Source: Flavobacterium glaciei (GTDB lineage Bacteria; Bacteroidota; Bacteroidia; Flavobacteriales; Flavobacteriaceae). Taken from it: a DNA stretch of 64,000 bases. Below the pieces are notes generated by a model. That model made no database searches and had not been told where the DNA came from. It was given only the letters and a program-made list of their open reading frames with translations. The translations under genes and the position numbers were made by a program. The DNA lies in the NCBI RefSeq assembly GCF_003350545.1, contig NZ_QQBA01000001.1, positions 263,489 through 327,488 of the forward strand, given 5' to 3'. Shown in pieces: positions 35,819 through 44,795 of this stretch. Within the stretch, counting starts at the first letter, position 1. Each line of letters opens with the position of its first letter.

Positions 35819-36364
35819 TTATGTTACCGAAAACACAATATATTTTGCGCTAGCTTTATCTGATTTAATAATTTTTCCTGGGTTGCCAATAACTATACTG
35901 CCATCTGGCACATCAAAATTTACAAAAGCATTAGGCGCAATTAAAACATCATTACCAATATTGATCTTCCCTACAATTACCGCATTTGTCTGAACTACGA
36001 CATTATTTCCTATTGTAGGCGACCCCCACATACGCCCCTCAGAATGTCCTATTGTTACACCATGAGAAATATTAAAATTTTCACCAATAATTGCAGCTGG
36101 ATTAATAACTATATGACCAAAATGAACAATTCTAAATCCACGCCCGATATTTGTTTTTGAAGGAATCTGAATTCCTGTTTGCAACATACACTTTCTTAAT
36201 AAAACCCCCCAAAATAATTTACTAATGCTATTTGAGGCTAACTTTGCTTTTCTATACAAGTAAATGTATCTAAAAGACGCCGTAAAGAAGACGTACCGTG
36301 CTAAAAGTGTTAGGCTTTTCTTGCCTTCATACCGATACAAATCATCATATATTACGTTTCTCAT
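35819..36364 (-). CDS. Serine-acetyltransferase-like O-acyltransferase
   Basis: A 181-aa protein with an N-terminal helical part (LARYVFFTASFRYIYLYRKA, amphipathic) and a short left-handed beta-helix of hexapeptide repeats. GRGFRIVHFGHIVINPAAII and NISHGVTIGHSEGR supply the catalytic His pair. It ends SIVIGNPGKIIK. It belongs to the WcaB/CysE-like group seen in polysaccharide loci and would O-acetylate a sugar in the repeat. It is the last gene of the 35.8-45.8 kb run, 19 bp after a GT4. Confidence 0.82.
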   Translation of the reverse strand: MRNVIYDDLYRYEGKKSLTLLARYVFFTASFRYIYLYRKAKLASNSISKLFWGVLLRKCMLQTGIQIPSKTNIGRGFRIVHFGHIVINPAAIIGENFNISHGVTIGHSEGRMWGSPTIGNNVVVQTNAVIVGKINIGNDVLIAPNAFVNFDVPDGSIVIGNPGKIIKSDKASAKYIVFSVT

Positions 36365-36383
36365 TTCATTTTAGATTTAATAA

Positions 36384-37532
36384 TTAATCTTTTGACACAC
36401 TAAGCTTTGAATAACTAGATAATGTAGCTTCCCACAATTTACTTTGATCATATTTATCAATAACATACTGTCTACAAACATTTTTCATTTGCGCAACTAA
36501 ACTGGGATTGTGCAATACTAATTCCATTGCTTTTTGCAGTTCTTCTTTTGATTTTATAGGAACTAATATTCCATTATAACCACTTTTTATTATTTCATTA
36601 CAACCAATAATATCAGCCGCTATAGAAGGAACATTCATAGCTGCAGCCTCCATTAGCGATACACCAAAACCTTCTCTATAACTTGGAAATACAAATACAT
36701 CCATTATCTTAAGAAACGACCTTACATCCTGCTGAAAACCAGCAAAAATTATATTCTTATTGGTTCGTATTTCTAATTTTAAAGCATCGTCAATTGGGTC
36801 TAATTCGTCTTCATAATTCCCTACTAATAGTAACTTTGTGTGCGGCTGCTCTTTATTTATAGCGAGAAATGAATTGATTAATTCATTTATACCTTTATCT
36901 CGAACAATTCTACCTACAAAACCATAAACAAAATCGTTCTCACTTATATCAAACTGTTTTTTTACATCCTGAATTCCTGTATTAGTGGGCGAAAAAAAAT
37001 CAGTATTGATCCCGTTGACACTACCATTTAAGATAATCTGGATTTTTTTTAAAGTAATGCCATCTTTAACTAACTCTGTTTGGACACCTTGACTTACTGC
37101 AAAAATATCAGTTGCAAAAAAACAGCTTAACGATTCAAAATTCATTAAAATTTTTCTCTTTAAACCAGTAGCACCTTGATATCTTAATCCATGTACGTAA
37201 TAAATCCTAACAGGCACTTTAGCAAACCAGCCTGCAATCATAGAGAGTAGTCCCGCTTTCGGTGTACTACCATGAATCATTTGAGGTCTGTTTGTAATAA
37301 AAAGCTGAATTAAAAGAATTAGACTTTTTAAATCTTTCAAAAATGAAATCTCACGCTGAATTTCGATAGTATGGTGTTTCACTTTTTCTTCTGTTGCGAT
37401 ACTTTGTAAATAGTCCCCTGAACTAGACACTATCTCAACATCAAATTCTGATTTTAAAAAACGTATTTGACCTCTAAAAAAAATTAAAGAAAGTGGAATT
37501 GTTGTTAAAATAAACAATTTAGGCTTGGTCAT
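36384..37532 (-). CDS. Glycosyltransferase family 4 (PglA/CapM-like)
   Basis: A 382-aa GT-B enzyme. The N-terminal acceptor half starts PKLFILTTIPLSLIFFRGQ and includes MIHGSTPKAGLLSMIAG, a block typical of GT4 enzymes acting on undecaprenyl-linked amino sugars. The donor half has FVYGFVGRIVRDKGINEL and FPSYREGFGVSLMEAAAM, followed by SIAADIIGCNEII (the two acidic residues about eight apart). Relatives such as PglA and CapM add the second sugar, so it may act directly after PglC; this is inference. Confidence 0.87.
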   Translation of the reverse strand: MTKPKLFILTTIPLSLIFFRGQIRFLKSEFDVEIVSSSGDYLQSIATEEKVKHHTIEIQREISFLKDLKSLILLIQLFITNRPQMIHGSTPKAGLLSMIAGWFAKVPVRIYYVHGLRYQGATGLKRKILMNFESLSCFFATDIFAVSQGVQTELVKDGITLKKIQIILNGSVNGINTDFFSPTNTGIQDVKKQFDISENDFVYGFVGRIVRDKGINELINSFLAINKEQPHTKLLLVGNYEDELDPIDDALKLEIRTNKNIIFAGFQQDVRSFLKIMDVFVFPSYREGFGVSLMEAAAMNVPSIAADIIGCNEIIKSGYNGILVPIKSKEELQKAMELVLHNPSLVAQMKNVCRQYVIDKYDQSKLWEATLSSYSKLSVSKD

Positions 37533-37538
37533 ATTTCT

Positions 37539-38408
37539 CTATTTTAAACCTTCAACATAGGTTTCTTTTATTGTTGTTATAACTTTCCAGTAATCGTCTA
37601 AGAACTTTTTTTCAATAACGCCATTACCTCTTCTCTTTAGTAACCAACCCATTAAACCCAAAGTATTTAAAATTTTAACCCCGAGCGTTTTTAAATGTAT
37701 AGTAGCCAATAATTTAAAACGTCCGTTGGTTGCATATTTGCGTACCATTCTGCGTTCATTATCATACGCTCTAATGATTTTACTAATCGTAACATTATTT
37801 TCTTCCCTGTAAATATAGAGTGGATCTGCAATTGTTCTAGCATTTAAATCATTTGCACTAGCCGATCTTAACCAAAGATCCAGATCTTGCGCAACAGCTA
37901 AACTTTCGTCATACTTATTGCGGAGATACCAACTTTTCTTAGCGATAACAGCAGCATGAACAATACTTGCTTTTTTATTAATTAATGCTTCAAAGTTTAT
38001 AGTTGTGTGTTCATTACCTCTAATGCCAACTAAGGATAAATCATTCATTACAGAAAAAACTCCTGTTGAAATTAAATCAATATTTTTATTATTTTCTAAA
38101 ATATGCAACTGTTTTTCAATTCGCACTGGAGACATCAAATCATCTGCATCCATTCTGGCAATATATTCAAACTTAGCTAGGTGAGTAACTTCATTCAAAC
38201 GAGCCGCTAATTTTTTATTCTTCCCATCAGCTATAACTCGTACTCTTGGATCTTTTATCGATTGAGCAATTTCTAACGAGCCATCTGTAGACCCATCATC
38301 AATAAGCAGTAGCTCCCAGTCTTGATAAGTTTGTGCAAAAACAGATCTAATCGCATCAGGCAAGTATTTCTTTGCATTATAAAAAGGGATAGCAATAGTT
38401 ACTGACAT
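37539..38408 (-). CDS. Glycosyltransferase family 2
   Basis: A 289-aa GT-A enzyme. SVTIAIPFYNAKKYL, LIDDGSTDGS and ARMDADD give the nucleotide and metal sites, and AVAQDLDLWLRS is the catalytic acidic region. A basic C-terminal tail with GLMGWLLKRRGN could attach to the membrane. It lies 3 bp after the EpsG-like polymerase gene and 6 bp before a GT4. Sugar specificity unknown. Confidence 0.88.
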   Translation of the reverse strand: MSVTIAIPFYNAKKYLPDAIRSVFAQTYQDWELLLIDDGSTDGSLEIAQSIKDPRVRVIADGKNKKLAARLNEVTHLAKFEYIARMDADDLMSPVRIEKQLHILENNKNIDLISTGVFSVMNDLSLVGIRGNEHTTINFEALINKKASIVHAAVIAKKSWYLRNKYDESLAVAQDLDLWLRSASANDLNARTIADPLYIYREENNVTISKIIRAYDNERRMVRKYATNGRFKLLATIHLKTLGVKILNTLGLMGWLLKRRGNGVIEKKFLDDYWKVITTIKETYVEGLK

Positions 38409-38411
38409 ATT

Positions 38412-39485
38412 CTAGTAAAATAAATTAAAATTAAATTGATAGGGCGTTAAGTTGGACATTTTAGATAAATAAACTGCAAAAAATAATAAATGTATCGTGT
38501 AGAATATAATTTTACCAAATGAGCTTTGAAAAAATTTAACATCTTTAAAAATTATAGGCCAAATTAAAAAATACCCTATCATAAAATAAAGAGACAATCT
38601 AATAAAATTTACATCGCGTCCCGTTGCGATTACAACAAAATAAATTAGCGAACTGAAAACACAAGTATTTAAATAAATATTATATCTATATTGATTAATT
38701 AATGTAATCTTCTTTCGCAAATAAACCAGATAAAAGGAAAGCACAATAAAAAACAATCCTAATGAAAAGCCTCCTTGTGCCCCTCTCGTTTCATAAACGG
38801 CATATCTCTCCTGCACATTATCCTCAAATAAACTCAAAAAAGTACTCAAATACAATAAAGCGATTAATGATACTAGGACAAACAACAGCATTTTTTTTAC
38901 ACTAAGTTTCCAGTGTAGAATGTAAAAAAAAGGAAGCATAATCAATGCTGTTTTATGAAATAAAGTTGCTATAAAAACCCATAACACATAGTGCCATAAT
39001 TTTTTATTTACTAAATAAAAAAATGCAATCCCATAGACACAAGCGGCAAGCCCTTGTCTGGCGCCATTGAATAAAAACAAATAGGAAGCCAAGGTAATAA
39101 ATAAAAAAACCGAAATTTTGAAATTTAAAGACAGTAACTGAAACGATTTTAAGGAAATAAAAACACCTACAATAGCGATTACCGTTAACAATGACCAATA
39201 CTCCGATGATATCGCAAAAGCAATATTTTGTAAGAACATATAGCCACTTTCTATGGTACTATCACTATTTTTAAAAGCATGAGTGTTATATTTCAAACCA
39301 TTAAAAATTCCAACATAATTATTAGTGTCAGTACCTACATTACTAGACCGTAAACCTTCAAATAAAACTAAAACTACCCCTGCAATAATTTGATAGAATG
39401 AAAATTTATTTGGTGCAGTTTTTAATCTTTCGCTCATAGTCAATAATATCATAACTAGGAACAGAACTATAAAATAAATGATCAT
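38412..39485 (-). CDS. EpsG-family polysaccharide polymerase (Wzy candidate)
   Basis: A 357-aa integral membrane protein with about nine to ten hydrophobic helices from MIIYFIVLFLVMILLTMSER to YTIHLLFFAVYLS. FEGLRSSNVGTDTNNYVGIF, a loop after helix 2, is the EpsG signature (R..xGxDtxxY). NGARQGLAACVYGIAFFYL and LFHKTALIMLP are further conserved blocks. It would join lipid-linked repeats in the periplasm. It is the only polymerase-like gene in the window, located in the same operon as several glycosyltransferases and upstream of the pgl module. Confidence 0.87.
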   Translation of the reverse strand: MIIYFIVLFLVMILLTMSERLKTAPNKFSFYQIIAGVVLVLFEGLRSSNVGTDTNNYVGIFNGLKYNTHAFKNSDSTIESGYMFLQNIAFAISSEYWSLLTVIAIVGVFISLKSFQLLSLNFKISVFLFITLASYLFLFNGARQGLAACVYGIAFFYLVNKKLWHYVLWVFIATLFHKTALIMLPFFYILHWKLSVKKMLLFVLVSLIALLYLSTFLSLFEDNVQERYAVYETRGAQGGFSLGLFFIVLSFYLVYLRKKITLINQYRYNIYLNTCVFSSLIYFVVIATGRDVNFIRLSLYFMIGYFLIWPIIFKDVKFFQSSFGKIIFYTIHLLFFAVYLSKMSNLTPYQFNFNLFY

Positions 39486-40633
39486 TTTTGTTTCTTTAAA
39501 TGATGGTTGAGAATAGTATGCAAAACCTCATTATGAGCCTCACATCGCACAATATTTTGACTAGTTCTAATGTATTTTTTAGGATAAAAAATCGAGACTA
39601 ATTTATTTTTAGAAAATCTATTCAAATGGATAAATAGCCTGTTGAATCCTAATAAATAGGCAAAGTAAAAGGCTGTTTTATTCAGACAAAATGTACTCCA
39701 AGACTGCTCTAAAAACGTTTTATTGGTTAAATTTTGTGACTTAGTCGCAACTGTATCTAGTCGCTTTTGGGCTTCCATATCCTTGGTAAGTTCAATACCT
39801 GATTGAACTGCTTGTATGGAAACAAAGCTAATCTCTGGTGCAGCGTGTTCATTAACAAATAAGAGTCGAATTAATAATCCCTGATTCCATGAGTCATTAT
39901 TTTCTCTATACCCAAATAAAGTATTACCCTGACCGTAAATAATTTTCTTTTGCTTATAATCCTCTATAGTTCCTATGCAATGACTGTGTTGACAGGTAAC
40001 CAAATCAGCTCCTTTATCGATGAATTTTTGACATTTTTTTTGCAATAAAGGACTAGGGTATTCATAATACTCGATCCCACCATGATAAATAACAACTACA
40101 TAATCTACTTTTTTCTTTAGCTCTTGTAGCACGTCAAAATCATCATAAGGGTCTAAATAGCTCGCACCATATTCCTCATTAGAAGCAACATTGAACTCCT
40201 GCTCTGCAAACGTCATGAAGCCAATTTTCCAACCATTTATATCTTTTATATATGGCTTTTTAGCATCTTGCAAATTAGATGCCGCTCCAAAAGCAGCGAT
40301 ACCTGCGGACTCGCAAGTTGCTAAGGTTGTTTTTACGCCAGCTTCTCCACAATCTTTGATGTGATTGTTTGCTAAACTTAAAAGATCAAACCCCGCTTTC
40401 TTGAAAACATCAATGTAACTTGTTTTACCATATAACACAGGGCCCGATTTACGTATCGGTTTTGCATCATCTGTAAGAACAAACTCTAAGTTTCCCATTA
40501 CAAAATCAGCCTTTTGTAATACTGGTAGCACATCATTAAACAAGCTTTTTACATCAGCTTGATCAAATAAAACTTGAGTATCAGCAGTAGGGCATAAATC
40601 ACCACAAATTATGATTTCTGTTTTTGTTTTCAT
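39482..40633 (-). CDS. CapA-family metallophosphatase-like protein
   Basis: A 383-aa protein with the CapA (PGA_cap) fold. The metal-binding motifs are visible in order: GDLCPT near residue 11, GNLEFVL, LSLANNHIKDCGEAG, IYHGGIEYYEYP and CQHSHCIG, then a YGQGNTLF block. CapA proteins serve in poly-gamma-glutamate synthesis, but homologues in Bacteroidota polysaccharide clusters act in an unknown step, perhaps removing or transferring a phosphate-linked group. There are no capB/capC genes here, so poly-glutamate is unlikely. It overlaps the polymerase gene by 4 bp. Confidence 0.85.
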   Translation of the reverse strand: MKTKTEIIICGDLCPTADTQVLFDQADVKSLFNDVLPVLQKADFVMGNLEFVLTDDAKPIRKSGPVLYGKTSYIDVFKKAGFDLLSLANNHIKDCGEAGVKTTLATCESAGIAAFGAASNLQDAKKPYIKDINGWKIGFMTFAEQEFNVASNEEYGASYLDPYDDFDVLQELKKKVDYVVVIYHGGIEYYEYPSPLLQKKCQKFIDKGADLVTCQHSHCIGTIEDYKQKKIIYGQGNTLFGYRENNDSWNQGLLIRLLFVNEHAAPEISFVSIQAVQSGIELTKDMEAQKRLDTVATKSQNLTNKTFLEQSWSTFCLNKTAFYFAYLLGFNRLFIHLNRFSKNKLVSIFYPKKYIRTSQNIVRCEAHNEVLHTILNHHLKKQK

Positions 40634-40635
40634 AT

Positions 40636-41721
40636 TTAAGAACTACTTTTAATACTAGAATATTTATCCTTCATCAATATAAATTTATTTTCAAAAAAAA
40701 CATACGACACGTATGATAGTAGTATTGTAGTAAGAGTTATTAAGAAAAAAACAATAATATAATTATACCAAATATCCATTTTAAAAGCCCCTAAAAATTT
40801 AATAAAAAAAAATATTATTACTGGATGATATACATACATACCGTAGGAAATTTTTCCAATGAAGTTAAAAGGTTTTGTATCTAAATCAATAATAAAATTC
40901 TTCCTGTTTATCTGGGTTAAAATAACTCCAACCGTTACAATAGAAATGATTTCATGATCAATTAAGGCCGAGGAGATTTGAAATTTATCAACAATAGATA
41001 AAAAAATAATGCTCCAACAAAACACTGCAAAATAAACGCTCGTTAAATAATTAATTATTTTTGATTTTTTATAAAATAGAATTGCTGCAATGCAACCTAT
41101 AATCATACAGTAAAATCTAGTAACAGTTATTGCGATTAAAGGTATTTTATAACCATAAAAAATATGCACCGCAAAAAATAAATATTTTAATAACAGTAAA
41201 AATAATAAGAGTATAATTGACGATTTAAGAATTTTGTCTTTGTTTATTTTAGCTATCCAAGGCCAAAATAAATAAAATTGTTCTTCAACTGCAATAGACC
41301 ATAAATGACCAATAAAAGGTAGCGATTGTTGCAAAATAAGTGGAACGTTTGCCAATATAAAAACATAAAAAATCAAATAATTACTATCATAAGGTATCGA
41401 AAAAATATAATAGAGATTGATACAAATTATTAAATACAAAAAATAAAGCGGCCAAATTCTTAAAATCCTTCTAATGTAAAAATTCTTGACGTTAATAGAA
41501 GACTCTTCCGATTTATCTTTTTCTTTTAGCAATAAAAAAGTAATCAAAAAGCCACTTAATGTAAAAAACATTGTAACACCATAAGAAGCTAAATTAAGTG
41601 ACGTATCAATGCTATGTAAACCAAAATGTTTTAAATCACCCATGGTATGAGAAAACAAAACAGCTACTGCTGCAAAAGCTCTAATACCATTTAACCCTCT
41701 AAAATGAACTACTTTATTCAT
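40636..41721 (-). CDS. Membrane acyltransferase (acyltransferase-3, OafA-like)
   Basis: A 361-aa protein with about ten membrane helices. The start HFRGLNGIRAFAAVAVLFSH carries the conserved Arg and His of the family. FYIRRILRIWPLYFLYL and LWSIAVEEQFYLFWP are its other signatures. It transfers an acetyl or other acyl group to a sugar, probably on the periplasmic or membrane-bound side. It lies 2 bp before the CapA gene and overlaps a GT4 gene by 8 bp. Confidence 0.92.
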   Translation of the reverse strand: MNKVVHFRGLNGIRAFAAVAVLFSHTMGDLKHFGLHSIDTSLNLASYGVTMFFTLSGFLITFLLLKEKDKSEESSINVKNFYIRRILRIWPLYFLYLIICINLYYIFSIPYDSNYLIFYVFILANVPLILQQSLPFIGHLWSIAVEEQFYLFWPWIAKINKDKILKSSIILLLFLLLLKYLFFAVHIFYGYKIPLIAITVTRFYCMIIGCIAAILFYKKSKIINYLTSVYFAVFCWSIIFLSIVDKFQISSALIDHEIISIVTVGVILTQINRKNFIIDLDTKPFNFIGKISYGMYVYHPVIIFFFIKFLGAFKMDIWYNYIIVFFLITLTTILLSYVSYVFFENKFILMKDKYSSIKSSS

Positions 41722-42871
41722 TAATTATTTTTTTATACATTTTTTCAATGGTATTCGTATTTGTTCTACTATCAAATCCTTTAGCTATGATTGCATTTCC
41801 AACCACATCTAAATCAGTTCTTTTTAATTTTAAAGAAGTACATGCCTTGACCCATTTGTCCAAATCAAAAGTATCTTGAAAGTTCACCAGATTTAATCCC
41901 ATATCTACTGAACGTGGGAAACCTTTGTACAAGACACTAGGCACACCGGCGGCTTGAGCTTCTACGGCTACTAAGCCAAAACCTTCTTTGAGAGCTGGAC
42001 CTATAAAAACATCAAAGCTACTCATCACTACTGGCACATCATCTCGAACATCAAGATAAATAACACGCTCTTTAAGTCCATAGGAATCAGCTTTGTTATT
42101 AATTTCAAGCAGATAAGTTGGGTCATCCGCTCTTCCTGCAAAAACAAAAACAAAATCAATATTGGCTTTCTTAATTTCATTTAGTATCTCAATTATAAAG
42201 AGTACATTTTTATGTCGAACCACGCGCCCAATATTACCAAAAACAATGGTGTCTTTTTGTAAATTATAAGTTAAACGCAACGCGCCTACTTCATCTTTAG
42301 ATACTTGTTGAAATTCTTTTACATCTACTGCATTATTTATCACAGCGGAATGCAAGGGAGTTAATAAGTGTTTATAAAACAAACTCAAATTAGCTTCCTG
42401 AGAACATCCCCAGTAGTAATCACCATACTTAGCAATAAGGATTTTTTGAAATTTTAATTCTAAAGTACTGACCAATCTGGACAAAAAACTACCTCTAAAT
42501 TTTAAATCGGCATGAGCGTGTACAATAATATGTTGAACTCCTGCTTTTTTAGCTGCCATAGCTATAACACCTGACTTAGCATTAAGATGAATATGAACAA
42601 TGTCTGGAGTGCCTAACTCGTCAATTATTTTTTTAAATTCAAAACAGTAGCGTTTTATTCCCAAATCCCATTGTACAGGAATGTATTTTATTTGTGCGCC
42701 TCTTGATTTGATTTCTTCATCAAAATCACCTGACGTAATTCCGCTTTTTTTCTTATGATTGACTAAAAAATCAAAATGCACATCCTTTGAAATATTGCGA
42801 AAAATATCCATTAACATCACCTCAGCACCACCGCGATTCATGGCTCCTGTTACATGCAAAACTTTTATCAT
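41714..42871 (-). CDS. Glycosyltransferase family 4 (EpsF-like)
   Basis: A 385-aa GT-B enzyme. VLHVTGAMNRGGAEVMLMDI is the acceptor-site opening characteristic of the EpsF/EpsD group. HIHLNAKSGV, VFGNIGRVVRHKN, a FVFAGRADD segment and GPALKEGFGLVAVEAQAAG in the donor half complete it. It probably adds a hexose or N-acetylhexosamine. It overlaps both neighbours (8 and 4 bp). Confidence 0.88.
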   Translation of the reverse strand: MIKVLHVTGAMNRGGAEVMLMDIFRNISKDVHFDFLVNHKKKSGITSGDFDEEIKSRGAQIKYIPVQWDLGIKRYCFEFKKIIDELGTPDIVHIHLNAKSGVIAMAAKKAGVQHIIVHAHADLKFRGSFLSRLVSTLELKFQKILIAKYGDYYWGCSQEANLSLFYKHLLTPLHSAVINNAVDVKEFQQVSKDEVGALRLTYNLQKDTIVFGNIGRVVRHKNVLFIIEILNEIKKANIDFVFVFAGRADDPTYLLEINNKADSYGLKERVIYLDVRDDVPVVMSSFDVFIGPALKEGFGLVAVEAQAAGVPSVLYKGFPRSVDMGLNLVNFQDTFDLDKWVKACTSLKLKRTDLDVVGNAIIAKGFDSRTNTNTIEKMYKKIINE

Positions 42872-43806
42872 GAGTACTGATTTTCTTGTGGTAATGATAA
42901 ATACTCCCCTAAAATGCCATCGTATTCTGGAGGGGTAAAATCCGGCAATCCACTTTTAGGATAAAATGTCATTTCACCAAAAATAATTTGACCTTCCACT
43001 TCATAGAAATCTACACGAACAAATGGAAACTCGCTAGATAGGTCTTTAGCAATAGTAATCATTTCAACAAGTTTTGTTGGTGCATCAATAGGTATATCCG
43101 GTCTGGGTTCTAAGTCTTTTCCAAAAGGCAAGATGTTCCAATCTAAATCATAAAAATTTTGAGCATGATTATTAGTATCTCTGCCTTTATTAGCCTGAAT
43201 AAATCTTACCTGTCCGTTAAAACAAAAGAACTTAAAATCCATTAAACTACCACTCACATCTTTTAAGAATTCCTCGACAACTAAACGAGGTTTCATATTT
43301 TTATACGGCCATTCTCTTCCTGGCCAAAAAATATTATTATTCAACCACACATTCATGATCTTTTTCCAAATCCACCAATTAATTTTTCTTTTGTCGGTAC
43401 AAATTAAATTCCAACCACTACCATGTGATGCTTTGAGGACGAACTTTTCTGGCAAAGTAGCTGCGTTAAAATCAGCTGCTTTGTCATAAACTGCATGAAC
43501 ATTATTTAGTAACTGTTCGTATCCTTTTCGCTTTAAATATTCTCTTACTTCAACTTTATCTGCACAAATAGTCATTAAAGGATTATGGTAGTTTAACTTT
43601 AACCATTGCATTTTTTCGCTAAATGTAGTTGGCTGCACTAAATTTGGCAACTTCCCAGAGTAATTCAGGTACAATTTCTCGATTGCTTCTTTATCTGAGA
43701 AGTGAGCTAAATTGTCTAACCCTTTTTTTTGTTGGTTTTTTGACCACAAATAATAAAGAAAGGCATTATTATTCTTAGTATTTACTAGAAATTCTCTTAA
43801 GCTCAT
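42868..43806 (-). CDS. TupA-like ATP-grasp protein
   Basis: A 312-aa protein of the TupA-like ATP-grasp family. ADKVEVREYLKRKGYEQLL is the entry to the fold, LPEKFVLKASHGSGWNLIC resembles the ATP-binding Lys and Gly loop, and FPFVRVDFYEVEGQIIFGEM holds the metal-binding acids near the C-terminus. ATP-grasp enzymes form amide or related bonds, and TupA from teichuronopeptide loci is thought to attach amino acids to uronic acid. This cluster also encodes routes to UDP-GlcA, GalA and HexNAcA, whose carboxyls would be plausible acceptors. The precise reaction is unproven. Confidence 0.83.
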   Translation of the reverse strand: MSLREFLVNTKNNNAFLYYLWSKNQQKKGLDNLAHFSDKEAIEKLYLNYSGKLPNLVQPTTFSEKMQWLKLNYHNPLMTICADKVEVREYLKRKGYEQLLNNVHAVYDKAADFNAATLPEKFVLKASHGSGWNLICTDKRKINWWIWKKIMNVWLNNNIFWPGREWPYKNMKPRLVVEEFLKDVSGSLMDFKFFCFNGQVRFIQANKGRDTNNHAQNFYDLDWNILPFGKDLEPRPDIPIDAPTKLVEMITIAKDLSSEFPFVRVDFYEVEGQIIFGEMTFYPKSGLPDFTPPEYDGILGEYLSLPQENQYS

Positions 43807-44795
43807 GATTTAATTTTTCTAAAAATTGCTCTACTTATATACCACATTTGCATTTGTAATTTTGCCTTTAAGCTTCCATTCATAGCTGCAAAAAAATATT
43901 TAGTTTGCTGTCTTAATCCATTTTTTTCATTTAAGTACAAAAAGTGTTCAGGCTTCATTCTGTCTTTAATCAAAACTAAAGCTTCTGCTTTGTATTCCTT
44001 TTTTATATTATCGTACATTCCTGCAAGAAAATTAATTTGTTGATCAAGAAACGTACTGCGATACAAATCATATAGTTGATTGTCTTTAAGGTATTTTTGT
44101 ACAATATCCATTACAAATGCTAAATGAAAAAGTTTTTTATCTTTTTTGGCTGTGGTTGCATCAGGCTGTTGTCTGTAATACGCTAATCGCTCTGGTAAAA
44201 TTGAGATTTGATCGAGTTTTGTAACTAAATGCCAATGAACCGGTATATCCTGACGTGTTAACCCTACAGGAAAGTGAATTCCCATTTCCTTAATTTTTTG
44301 CGTACGCAATAACTTAACCCATGTAAAGGAAGGGCGTTTCAACAAGGCTATTTTATCCTTTACATTAAAACCAATTAAATCAGACGGCTGTTCTTTTAAC
44401 TTTTGAATTTGATGATTTTCATAAAAACTGACATAATCCCAAAGTACCATATCGCTCGAATCCTTTTCTGCTACTGCTATAGCTTTCTCAAATAAGGTAA
44501 TATCATAAATGTCATCTCCGTCTAAAAACATCACATAAGTTCCTGTTGCCAGTGCCAAAGATTCGTTTCGAGCCACAGCCAAACCTTGATTTACTTTTTT
44601 AGCAATTACTTTTACCCTTCTGTCTTTATTTGCGAATTCTTGTAAAATAGACACGGTATTGTCATGTGAACCATCATCAATACATATAATTTCAAAATCT
44701 TGAAAAGATTGATTAAGAATACTCTCAATGCTCTCTGATATAAACTTATCAACATTATATGTTGCTATTGTCACAGTTAATAACACTTCTTTCAT
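43803..44795 (-). CDS. Glycosyltransferase family 2
   Basis: A 330-aa GT-A enzyme. LTVTIATYNVDKFI, CIDDGSHDNT, GLAVARNESL and MFLDGDDIYD contain the nucleotide and metal sites, and GLTRQDIPVHW is the likely acidic acceptor loop. The C-terminal 100 residues are helical and basic. It overlaps the TupA-like gene and the next GT gene by 4 bp each, so the three are translationally linked. Confidence 0.88.
   Translation of the reverse strand: MKEVLLTVTIATYNVDKFISESIESILNQSFQDFEIICIDDGSHDNTVSILQEFANKDRRVKVIAKKVNQGLAVARNESLALATGTYVMFLDGDDIYDITLFEKAIAVAEKDSSDMVLWDYVSFYENHQIQKLKEQPSDLIGFNVKDKIALLKRPSFTWVKLLRTQKIKEMGIHFPVGLTRQDIPVHWHLVTKLDQISILPERLAYYRQQPDATTAKKDKKLFHLAFVMDIVQKYLKDNQLYDLYRSTFLDQQINFLAGMYDNIKKEYKAEALVLIKDRMKPEHFLYLNEKNGLRQQTKYFFAAMNGSLKAKLQMQMWYISRAIFRKIKS

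Noticed and set aside
39482..40633. Poly-gamma-glutamate capsule synthesis
   Set aside because: Only the CapA-like protein is present; no CapB or CapC homologue is seen.
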